Part shown: positions 45,938 to 54,442 of the stretch, one piece after another
Numbering within the stretch: the first letter of the stretch is position 1
Layout of the letters: the number at the start of each line of letters is the position of its first letter
Source of the DNA: Pyxidicoccus parkwaysis
Lineage (GTDB): Bacteria > Myxococcota > Myxococcia > Myxococcales > Myxococcaceae
Assembly (NCBI RefSeq): GCF_017301735.1
Contig: NZ_CP071090.1
Span: 7,988,001-8,052,000, forward strand
Reading direction: 5' to 3'
DNA length: 64,000 nucleotides
Made by a program: the position numbers and the translations under genes
The notes under the pieces: model-generated
The model's input: only the letters and a program-made list of their open reading frames with translations
Databases searched by the model: none
Told to the model about the DNA's origin: nothing

Positions 45938-47410
45938 TCAGGCGGCGGTGGCGGTGGCGGTGGCGGGCCAGGGCACGTCGCCACGGTGCGCGACGACGAC
46001 CTGTTGAATGGGCATGTCGAAGCCGCGCGCGGCGGTGAGGCCCACCGGCGTCAGCAGCGCGCGGAACTCCGGGAGGGAGAGCACGTCCCCCTCGTTGGAC
46101 ACGTACCGGCGCAGCGCGAAGTAGAGCGCGTCCAGCGGGCCGTCGCGCCGGTCCGTCAGCAGATAGCCGGAGATGAGCAGCAGCCCGCCCGGCCGCAGCG
46201 CACGCGCCAGCCGGGCGAAGAAGCCGGGCAGCTCCGAGGGCGGCAGCGCGGGGATGATTTGCGGCAGCAGGATGACGTCGTACTCCGCCTCGCCGTAGTC
46301 CACGGAGAGGCAGTCCCCCGCCCACAGCCGCGAGCGCGCCTCCAGCTTCAGCTTCGCGAGGTGCGGGCGCACCGCGTCCAGCACGTGCGGCGAGTCGAGG
46401 TACGTGACGTGCGAGTTCGCATCCGCGAGCCCGAAGGCCGCGCCCCACACGCCGGAGCCGGTGCCCACGTCCAGCACCCGCGCTCCCGCGAGCGAGCGCA
46501 TGCCGCGCACCAGGTCCGCCGCCTTCCGGCTCAGCCGCAGGTGCGAGGCGAAGATGCTGGAGATGCGCGACGCGTTCTCCTGGTAGATGCGGCGCGCCGT
46601 CTCCGGGTCGCGCAAGTCCAAGCGGAACTTCTGCTCGCGCACGGCCTCGTCGAGGTGGCCGAAGGCCTCCCAGTAGGCCATGGTCGCCGGCAGCGCGCGC
46701 TGGAAGTACGGCAGGCTCTGCGCATCCAGCGCCCGGCCCGCAGCCTCCGAGAAGCCCCAGGCGTCGCCCTCCTGCTTCGTGAGGCCCATCGTCGCGAGCA
46801 CGCCGAGCAGCACGCCCAGCGCCTCGGGCTGAGCACTCACGTCCCGCGCCAGGTCCTCCAGCGGAGCCGGCCCCTTCACGAGCCTGTCCAACACCCCCAG
46901 CTCTCCGGCCGTCACCAGCGCCTGCGTGCGCAGGACGTTGCGGGCGAGCCGGTCCTCGAAGTCCGCGGCCTCGGGGCTCGGAGCCGGCGCGCGCGGCGAG
47001 AGGAACTGCTCGCGGAACCACCCGAGCACATTTCCTTCCGGAGTGGCTCCGGTGCGCACGGCCTCCGGCAATTTCGCGGACGGGTGCCACCAGCGCCGCG
47101 CCTCGTGCAGGCGGGCGGTGAAGGCCGCATCGCGCAGGAAGGCCGCCGTCGTCGCGGGCAGCGAGTACCCGCGCCCGGTCTCCAGGTGGACGAAGCCCAG
47201 CGCCACCATCGGCTCGACGACGGCACGGACGCCACGGAGGCTCCCGCCCACGCGCCGGGCCAGTGCATCCAGCGGCACGGGCTCGCCGCTGCCTGATTCC
47301 GGCAGGTGCGAGAAGAGGCCGAGCGAGAGCGCGGCCTGGAGCGCCGCGGACTCGTTGCTGGCGTCGCGGGCGTGGAAGTTGAGCTGCTGCACGAAGGCGG
47401 GCTCGGACAT
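45938..47410 (-). CDS. two-winged-helix SAM methyltransferase, 490 aa, paralogue B
   Basis: Starts MSEPAFVQQLNFHARDASNE. It has the same domain plan as paralogue A, with SAM motif VLDVGTGSGVWG at about residue 310, and nearby blocks are shared (for example DVILLPQI versus DVIILPQV, and GPLDALYFALRR versus GPLDHLYFGLRR). The C-terminus ends in an Ala/Thr repeat tail. It lies between the ABC-2 exporter and the aminotransferase on one transcript (11 and 18 bp gaps). Two copies of such an unusual architecture in one locus suggest successive methylations on one scaffold. Confidence 0.85.
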   Translation of the reverse strand: MSEPAFVQQLNFHARDASNESAALQAALSLGLFSHLPESGSGEPVPLDALARRVGGSLRGVRAVVEPMVALGFVHLETGRGYSLPATTAAFLRDAAFTARLHEARRWWHPSAKLPEAVRTGATPEGNVLGWFREQFLSPRAPAPSPEAADFEDRLARNVLRTQALVTAGELGVLDRLVKGPAPLEDLARDVSAQPEALGVLLGVLATMGLTKQEGDAWGFSEAAGRALDAQSLPYFQRALPATMAYWEAFGHLDEAVREQKFRLDLRDPETARRIYQENASRISSIFASHLRLSRKAADLVRGMRSLAGARVLDVGTGSGVWGAAFGLADANSHVTYLDSPHVLDAVRPHLAKLKLEARSRLWAGDCLSVDYGEAEYDVILLPQIIPALPPSELPGFFARLARALRPGGLLLISGYLLTDRRDGPLDALYFALRRYVSNEGDVLSLPEFRALLTPVGLTAARGFDMPIQQVVVAHRGDVPWPATATATAA

Positions 47411-47421
47411 GGGACGCTCCT

Positions 47422-48449
47422 TCACACCCAGCGGAACCACTTGAGGGCCATCACCAACGGCACCACCGTCCACACCGCGAGCAGCGCCAGCGGGAGGCCC
47501 AGGGCGGCGAGGCCGGTGCCCTCCAGCATGATGGCCCGCAGCGAGTCATTGAGCATGGTCAGCGGCAGCGCGCGGATGAACGGCTGCAGCCAGCCGGGGA
47601 AGTTCTCCGAGGAGAAGAACACCCCGGACAGGAACAGCATCGGCATGGAGACGAGGTTGATGAGGCCACCGACGGCCTCCTCGCTGCTCGCGCGGGTGGC
47701 CACCAGCAGACCCAGCCCCGCGAAGGACACCGCGCCCACCAGGCTCATCACCGTGAAGGCCACGTAGCTGCCGAACATGGGCACGCGGAACAGCAGCCGC
47801 GCGAAGACGCAGAAGAAGGCCACCTCCAGCAGCGCGAACAACAGGCGCCCCGTGAGGAAGGAGATGAAGAAGTGCGAGCGGCGCATGGGCGTCGCCGCCA
47901 GTCGCTTGAGCAGCTTCCCGCCGCGCATCGCCACCAGCGGGCTCGCGAGCGCCCACAGGCTGCTGGACATCAGCGACATGCCGAGCAGCCCGGGGACGAG
48001 GAAGTCGATGTAGCGGTTGCCCGGCTCGGACACGGGCGTCGTCTTCACCGCCTCGATGCGCGGCCCCTGCGCCGAAGTGCTGAGCGCCTGCGTCACCAGC
48101 AGCCGCGCGGTACGTCCCTCCGGCTGGCTCGGGTCCACGAGCGCCTCGGGCTCCGGGTTGGAGGACAGCAGCACCAGCGACACCTGCCCTCGCGCGAGGC
48201 GGCGGCGGGCGTCGCCTTCAGGCAGCGTCTGCACCTGCAGCTCGGACACGCCCTCCAGCCGCGCCACCAGCGCCTTCGCCTCCGGCCCGTCCGAGACGGC
48301 GACCTGCACCGGCTTGAGCGCCTCGGTGCGGAACGCCAGCCCCAGCACCAGCGTGGTGACGATGGGGAAGCCGAAGGTCCAGAACAGCACCTCGGGCATG
48401 CGGAACAGCATCCGCAGCCGCATCAGGATGAGCTGACCGAGCGAGCCCG

Positions 48450-48453
<4 letters not shown>
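47422..48453 (-). CDS. ABC-2 type transporter permease, 343 aa
   Basis: One N-terminal helix (VLFWTFGFPIVTTLVLGLAF), a long external segment (residues about 45-160), then five helices in the C-terminal half (for example LVPGLLGMSLMSSSLWALAS), the layout of DrrB/YhgE-type exporters. The start ATG overlaps the ATPase stop by 4 bp (ATGA), so both are translated together. Exports a small molecule or lipid, possibly the NRPS product. Confidence 0.9.
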
Positions 48454-49400
<947 letters not shown>

Positions 49401-49449
49401 GGAGAGGGGGTGGGGGTGGGCCGGCAGTATGACCCAACGAGTGGCGGGT

Positions 49450-49468
49450 GCCCACCACACGCGTGGGC
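49450..49468. promoter_or_regulatory. inverted repeat in the divergent promoter region
   Basis: GCCCAC and GTGGGC with a 7-base spacer, midway between the ATPase start (49400) and the acyltransferase start (49512). It could be an operator controlling both directions. GCTACGGT at about 49496 is a possible -10 for the rightward gene. Confidence 0.35.
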
Positions 49469-49511
49469 GGAATGCGGCGCTCCCCGTCGGGGGGTGCTAC
49501 GGTCCCTCCCC

Positions 49512-50333
49512 GTGTCCCAGAGCGACTCACTGGAAGCGCGGGTGGAACGGCTGGAATTGCCGTTCAACGAGTACGGAGTGGACCCCTACGGCATCTCGAA
49601 GCGCCATGTGCTCCATGCGCTCCAGGTGTTCGCCGTCCTGTACCGGTATTACTTCCGGGTGAAGTGCTACGGCGCCGAGCACATCCCCGCGCGAGGCCGG
49701 GGGATGCTGGTGGGCAACCACTCGGGCGGCGTGGCGGTGGACGGGGCCATGGTGCTCGCCTCCACCATGTTGGAGTTGGACCCGCCGCGGCTGGCGCAGG
49801 GCATGGTGGAGCGCTTCCTCCACAAGTTCCCCATCAGCTCGCTGTGGGCCAGCCGCACGGGCCAGTTCACCGGGCTGCCCGAGCACGCGAAGCGGCTGTT
49901 GGAGGACGACCGGCTGCTGATGATCTTCCCCGAGGGCGCGCGCGGGACGGCGAAGCTCTACAACCAGCGCTACTCGCTGGTGGACTTCGGCACGGGCTTC
50001 GTGCGGCTGGCGCTGCAGACGCGCTCGCCCATCATCCCGTTCGCCTTCCTGGGCGGCGGTTCGGCGATTCCCACGGTGTTCAACGCGTACGCGCTGGGGA
50101 AGCTGATGGGCGTGCCGTACGTGCCGGTGACGCCGTGGCTGCTGCCGGTTCCGCTTCCGGTGCAGCTCGAAATCCACTACGGCGAGCCGCTCGTCTTCCA
50201 CGGGACGGGAGACGAAGAGGACCACGTCATCGAGGGCTATGTGGCGAAGGTGAAGGCGCGCATCGCGGGACTCATCGAGCGGGGACGGGCGGAGCGACAC
50301 AACCGGCGGTCGGGCAGGAGGCTGTTGCCATGA
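49512..50333 (+). CDS. lysophospholipid/glycerol acyltransferase family protein, 273 aa
   Basis: GTG start 49512. It has the acyltransferase blocks NHSGGVAVDG (His-x6-Asp, as in diacylglycerol-acyltransferase-like members) and FPEGARGT, followed by a hydrophobic segment (RSPIIPFAFLGGG). Transfers an acyl chain from ACP or CoA to a lipid or hydroxyl. Translationally coupled to the next gene by 4 bp. In this locus it may acylate the peptide, or remodel membrane lipid. Confidence 0.88.
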   Translation: MSQSDSLEARVERLELPFNEYGVDPYGISKRHVLHALQVFAVLYRYYFRVKCYGAEHIPARGRGMLVGNHSGGVAVDGAMVLASTMLELDPPRLAQGMVERFLHKFPISSLWASRTGQFTGLPEHAKRLLEDDRLLMIFPEGARGTAKLYNQRYSLVDFGTGFVRLALQTRSPIIPFAFLGGGSAIPTVFNAYALGKLMGVPYVPVTPWLLPVPLPVQLEIHYGEPLVFHGTGDEEDHVIEGYVAKVKARIAGLIERGRAERHNRRSGRRLLP

Positions 50334-51262
50334 GGGTGCTGATTCCGGGCATCTCGGGAGGAATCGCGCGCAAGCTGGCCCTGCGGCTGCACGACGCGGG
50401 GCACCAGGTGGCGGGGGTGGACATCCGCCCGTGGGAGGAGGCGCGCGAGCTGGGCATCGAGGTGTTCCGCGGCGACGTGCGCAAGCGGGCGGCGGAGGAC
50501 GTGTTCCGCCGCTGGCGCCCGGAGGCGGTGGTGCACATGGCCACCGTGACGGCCTTCACGGTGCAGGGCGCGGAGCGTGGCCGCATCAACCTGGACGGCA
50601 CGAAGGCGGTGTTCGACCACTGCGGGGCCCACGGGGTGAAGCAGATGCTCTTCGTGGGTCGGCACACGTTCTACGGGGCGGCGGCGGACTCGCCGCTGTA
50701 CCACTCGGAGGACGAGCCACCCCGGGCGCTGGAGGCCATTCCGGAGCTGGCGGACCTGGTGGCCGCGGACCTGTACGCGGCGACGGCGCTGTGGCGGATG
50801 CCGAAGCTGACGACGGCGATTCTGCGGCTGCCGTACACGCTGGGGACGCCAGGCACGGGGACGTTGGCGTCGTTCCTCAAGGGGCGGCGAGTGCCGCTGG
50901 TGCTGGGATATGACCCGCTGTTCCACGTGCTCCAGGAGGAGGACGTGGTGGCGGCGCTGGTGCTCGCGCTGAACAAGGAGCTGCGAGGCATCTACAACGT
51001 CGCGGGCCCGCCGCCGATTCCGTTGTCCGTGATTGTGAGGGAGACGGGCCGCATGGGCGTGCCGCTGCCGGCACAGGTGCTGCGGCTGCTGCTGGGGCGC
51101 GGAGGGTTCCCGAGATTGTCCGTGGGAGCGCTGGACCACCTGCGCTTCCCCATCGTCGTGGACAACCGCCGGTTCCTCGAGGCGACGGGGTTCCAGTATC
51201 AGTACAGCGTCGCGGACATGCTGCGCTTGTATCGGGAGTCGGCGCCGGTGCCTCGGGGGTGA
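50330..51262 (+). CDS. atypical NAD-dependent epimerase/dehydratase (extended SDR), 310 aa
   Basis: Starts at ATG 50330, overlapping the previous stop (ATGA). The N-terminal Rossmann motif is modified (GISGGIARKLA in place of GxxGxxG), and HMATVT and GRHTFYGA follow as in sugar-epimerase SDRs. The usual YxxxK is not seen: the expected tyrosine block reads YAATALW, with no Lys, so it may be a non-catalytic or altered SDR. Likely cytosolic, with a nucleotide cofactor. Probably acts with the acyltransferase. Confidence 0.82.
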   Translation: MRVLIPGISGGIARKLALRLHDAGHQVAGVDIRPWEEARELGIEVFRGDVRKRAAEDVFRRWRPEAVVHMATVTAFTVQGAERGRINLDGTKAVFDHCGAHGVKQMLFVGRHTFYGAAADSPLYHSEDEPPRALEAIPELADLVAADLYAATALWRMPKLTTAILRLPYTLGTPGTGTLASFLKGRRVPLVLGYDPLFHVLQEEDVVAALVLALNKELRGIYNVAGPPPIPLSVIVRETGRMGVPLPAQVLRLLLGRGGFPRLSVGALDHLRFPIVVDNRRFLEATGFQYQYSVADMLRLYRESAPVPRG

Positions 51263-51389
51263 GACCGGGAGGTCGGCCGCTCCCCTTCCCCACTGGCGTG
51301 TACCGGCAGCGTGAGAAAAGAGACAAGCGCGCCGCTATGACCAGCTGAGCGGGCCCACCGCGGCACATCATCACGCTCCGGCTCTCGGC

Positions 51390-51863
51390 ATGGACACGCT
51401 GACTCCCAAGGAACGCAGCGAGCGGATGTCCCGGGTGCGCAACCGGGACACGAAGCCGGAGATGCGCGTCCGGCGACTCGTCTCGTCGATGGGCTACCGC
51501 TACCGCCTCCAGTACAAGAAGGTACCCGGGCGCCCGGACCTCGCCTTCCCTGGCCGCAAGAAGGCCATCTTCGTCCACGGCTGCTTCTGGCATCGCCATC
51601 CGGACCCCGCGTGTCCCCTCGCGCGCGTACCGAAGTCCCGGCTGGACTTCTGGATGCCGAAGCTGGAGGGGAACCGGGTGCGGGACTTGCGCAAGCTCCA
51701 GGAGCTGCATGTCCTCGGCTGGTCCGCGCTCATCATCTGGGAGTGCCAGTTGCGCGACGAAGATGCGTTGCGCGAGAGCATCCGCGAATTCCTGGATGCT
51801 CCACCGCGTCGCGCTCCGCCCACGATGGGGGTGCCGGCTTGGAAGAATGCGACGCCCTTGTAG
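51390..51863 (+). CDS. vsr: very short patch repair endonuclease, 157 aa
   Basis: Family-typical length and the motifs GRPDLAF (catalytic Asp50) and FVHGCFWHRH with the metal-binding His residues, then LDFWMPKLEGNRVRD. Vsr nicks 5' of T in T:G mismatches that arise by deamination of 5-methylcytosine at the partner methyltransferase site. It sits next to the C5 methyltransferase, the classic genetic pairing. Confidence 0.95.
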   Translation: MDTLTPKERSERMSRVRNRDTKPEMRVRRLVSSMGYRYRLQYKKVPGRPDLAFPGRKKAIFVHGCFWHRHPDPACPLARVPKSRLDFWMPKLEGNRVRDLRKLQELHVLGWSALIIWECQLRDEDALRESIREFLDAPPRRAPPTMGVPAWKNATPL

Positions 51864-51925
51864 CGCGGCTCCGACGCACGAACCCGCTTGCACTTGTTGG
51901 CGTGGATGTACAGAGATCGCGCGCC

Positions 51926-53143
51926 ATGAACTCCATCGAGCTGTTCACCGGCGCGGGTGGACTGGCCCTGGGTACGCACCAGGCCGGCTTCCGCCATCGC
52001 GGCCTCGTCGAATGGGATGAGGACGCCTGCGACACGCTCCGTAAGAACGCGAGCGCGAAGGCGGTTCCCGGCATCGAGCACTGGCGGATTCATCACACGG
52101 ATGTGCGGCTCCTGCCTTTCGACATGTTCGGCAACGGGGACATCGACCTCGTGGCCGGCGGAGCGCCGTGTCAGCCCTTCAGTCTGGGCGGCAAGCACCG
52201 CGCGCAGGATGACTCCCGCAACATGTTCCCGGAGTTCGCACGCGCCGTGCGAGAGCTCCAGCCGCGAGCCTTCATCCTGGAGAACGTGAAGGGGCTCCTG
52301 CGCACGAGCTTTAGCGACTACTTCGAGTACATCAAGCTCCAGCTCACGTATCCGACGGTCACGAAGAAGCACGCCGAGGACTGGACCGAGCATCGCGCGC
52401 GCCTGGAGAAGGTGCACACGCGCGGTCGCTTTCCGGGCGTCCACTACAACGTGGTCTCGCAGCTTCTGAACGCCGCCAACTATGGCGTGCCGCAGTTGCG
52501 CGAGCGCGTCTTCATCGTGGGCTTCCGTGCGGACACGGGACTCGAGTGGAGCTTCCCCGAGCCCACTCACAGCGAGGACGCTCTGCTGTGGGACAAGTAC
52601 ATCACGGGGGCGTACTGGAAGCGGCACGGTCTGCGCCAACGTTCCTCGGAAAAGGGAGTCGCGCTGAGCGGCGTGCGAATGCGTGACCTCGAGGACGGCG
52701 AGCCCATCAAGACGAAGCCCTGGGTGACCATCCGTGACGCCATCGCGGACATGCCGACGCCCCGGGCAGACCGCGAATCGAAGGAGTTCAGCAACCACCG
52801 GCTCATGCCCGGAGCGAAGGTGTACCCGGGTCACACGGGTAGTCCCATCGACATGCCATCGAAGACGCTCAAGGCGGGTGTCCATGGGGTGCCTGGTGGC
52901 GAGAACATGATTGCCTTCGAGGACGGCTCCGTGCGGTACCTCACCGTACGCGAGGCGGCACGCGTCCAGTCATTCCCGGACGCGTGGCACTTTGAAGGCG
53001 CCTGGTCCGAGGTGATGCGGCAGTTGGGGAATGCGGTTCCCGTGGGGCTCGCGGAAGTCGTGGCCAAGAGCGTTGCGGCAAAGCTCGAAGGGGCCGGTGC
53101 CGCACCGGCTCATTCCGAGACGAGTTTTACCCGAGATGACTAA
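51926..53143 (+). CDS. DNA cytosine-5 methyltransferase, 405 aa
   Basis: Motif I ELFTGAGGLALG, motif IV GAPCQPF with catalytic Cys82, motif VI ENVKG (residues 119-123), motif VIII block ANYGVPQLRERVFI and motif X GNAVPVG are all present. The region between VIII and X is the target-recognition part. It should methylate the island's own recognition sequence. The recognition site is not predictable; the neighbouring nuclease is Eco29kI-like (CCGCGG in the reference enzyme), so that site is a testable guess. Confidence 0.95.
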   Translation: MNSIELFTGAGGLALGTHQAGFRHRGLVEWDEDACDTLRKNASAKAVPGIEHWRIHHTDVRLLPFDMFGNGDIDLVAGGAPCQPFSLGGKHRAQDDSRNMFPEFARAVRELQPRAFILENVKGLLRTSFSDYFEYIKLQLTYPTVTKKHAEDWTEHRARLEKVHTRGRFPGVHYNVVSQLLNAANYGVPQLRERVFIVGFRADTGLEWSFPEPTHSEDALLWDKYITGAYWKRHGLRQRSSEKGVALSGVRMRDLEDGEPIKTKPWVTIRDAIADMPTPRADRESKEFSNHRLMPGAKVYPGHTGSPIDMPSKTLKAGVHGVPGGENMIAFEDGSVRYLTVREAARVQSFPDAWHFEGAWSEVMRQLGNAVPVGLAEVVAKSVAAKLEGAGAAPAHSETSFTRDD

Positions 53144-53230
53144 CGCCCAGCCGGGTCATCTGTTGAAAAGCAATAGTTGCTGCCGTGGGAATCAGCGAGT
53201 CCTTCCTGATTTCCATGGTACGCTTTTCAC

Positions 53231-54109
53231 GTGCGCCGAACTGAAACCGCAAAATTCGCAACAGAATTCAAGCTCAGCATTACCAGGGCGCTAGCAGATC
53301 AGCTCGACGAGAAGCTGGCCTCACTGACTCCGCATCCCCTGACAGACGAAGCTCTCAGTAGTCTCAAGCCGGAGCCAGGCGTCTACCTACTGTACCACAA
53401 GGGCGTCCGAGTATACGTCGGCAAGGCACAACAGTCCCTGTCAGCACGGCTTCACAATCACTGGAACAAGCTCCGCGGCCGAAAGAATATCGACATCAAC
53501 AAGATGTCCTTCGTATGTCTATACGTCGACGAGGACCTCGATGCAGCCGCACCCGAGCGACTACTCATCAAGAAGTATCGAAATCCCCAGAACCCCACTG
53601 ATGTTTCATGGAATACGAACGGGTTTGGAAACAAGGACCCAGGGCGCCAGCGCGACAAGAGCAAGATCGCAAAGAATCATTTCGACGCGATATATCCCAT
53701 CAATTTGGCTTTCAATGAACTGCGATTGGGCGGCGGACGCACGACCGTCGGAAGACTCCTGTCGGAGTTAAAGCAGCAACTCCCATACAATCTCCGGTTC
53801 GAAAAAGACGATAAGGATGCGATTCGCGACTACGACATTAAACTGGAGGTTGAACAAGAGCGACTCACAACAGAAGATGCCATCGCGTTAGTCATTCACA
53901 CGTTGCCTGAGAGATGGCAGGCGACAGCATTGCCTGGGTATCTAATCCTCTATCCAGAACGGACCGAATACAAAAGCGCATTGCGCCGGTGGCGAAGAAC
54001 AGGAGGGAAGGTCGACGTCAAAGACCTCGACCCTGCACTGGCTCCTGAGGCGGAGATTCGCGAATCAACCGAGCGCGATTCGAACGTAATTGATGAAGAT
54101 GCAGAGTGA
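53231..54109 (+). CDS. Eco29kI-like GIY-YIG type II restriction endonuclease, 292 aa
   Basis: GTG start 53231. GIY-YIG domain: GVYLLYH (residues 50-56), VYVGK (61-65), SARLHNHW (Arg73), Glu109 in ERLLIKKY, and GFGNKDPGRQRDKS with Asn134. The GFGN-DPG-R block and HFDAIYP that follows are characteristic of Eco29kI-type enzymes. The C-terminal 130 residues are unassigned and may be a target-specificity extension. It should cut unmethylated DNA at the sites protected by the upstream methyltransferase. Lower-GC codon use than the methyltransferase. Confidence 0.82.
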   Translation: MRRTETAKFATEFKLSITRALADQLDEKLASLTPHPLTDEALSSLKPEPGVYLLYHKGVRVYVGKAQQSLSARLHNHWNKLRGRKNIDINKMSFVCLYVDEDLDAAAPERLLIKKYRNPQNPTDVSWNTNGFGNKDPGRQRDKSKIAKNHFDAIYPINLAFNELRLGGGRTTVGRLLSELKQQLPYNLRFEKDDKDAIRDYDIKLEVEQERLTTEDAIALVIHTLPERWQATALPGYLILYPERTEYKSALRRWRRTGGKVDVKDLDPALAPEAEIRESTERDSNVIDEDAE

Positions 54110-54442
54110 CCCGAAAACTCAATCGCGCTCTTCTTCTGTGCCTCAAGAGGAAATCCAATCCGCAAAGGCAACATGAGAGATTGTCGAGCCTCGCCCTGTT
54201 CGCCAAACTCTGAGTGAGTAGCTCTAGACGCACCTGAGGCGCTCACGACCCGGGTGCCCCAGCTTTCAGAGCCGAAGCTAGCACCACAGGTTGTGGCACA
54301 ATTCTCGCGTCAAGACGTCCAGTTCAATCTGCGGGCAATTTGGAACGCTCGGAGCGTATTCCCAAATTTCCATGGGGGTGGCAAGCTTCAGTTGGGGCCG
54401 AAGTTCGGTCCACGCCCACCTGTAAGGTTCTTGGGGGTCCGC
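54110..54442 (+). other. 333-bp intergenic region in the defence island
   Basis: No convincing gene. A rightward GTG at 54254 would extend the next gene by 63 residues, but it has no ribosome site and the extension is not family-like. The stretch is AT-richer than the host and may hold a promoter for the GHKL-helicase-small protein genes. A GGGGG tract 6 bp before ATG 54443 is the likely ribosome site. Confidence 0.5.

Noticed and set aside
44834..47296. Plus-strand open frame of over 800 codons
   Set aside because: Antisense of the aminotransferase and methyltransferase B, with no protein-like composition.
54254..54442. Longer start for the GHKL ATPase
   Set aside because: GTG without ribosome site; the extra 63 residues do not belong to the family, and ATG 54443 has a good site.
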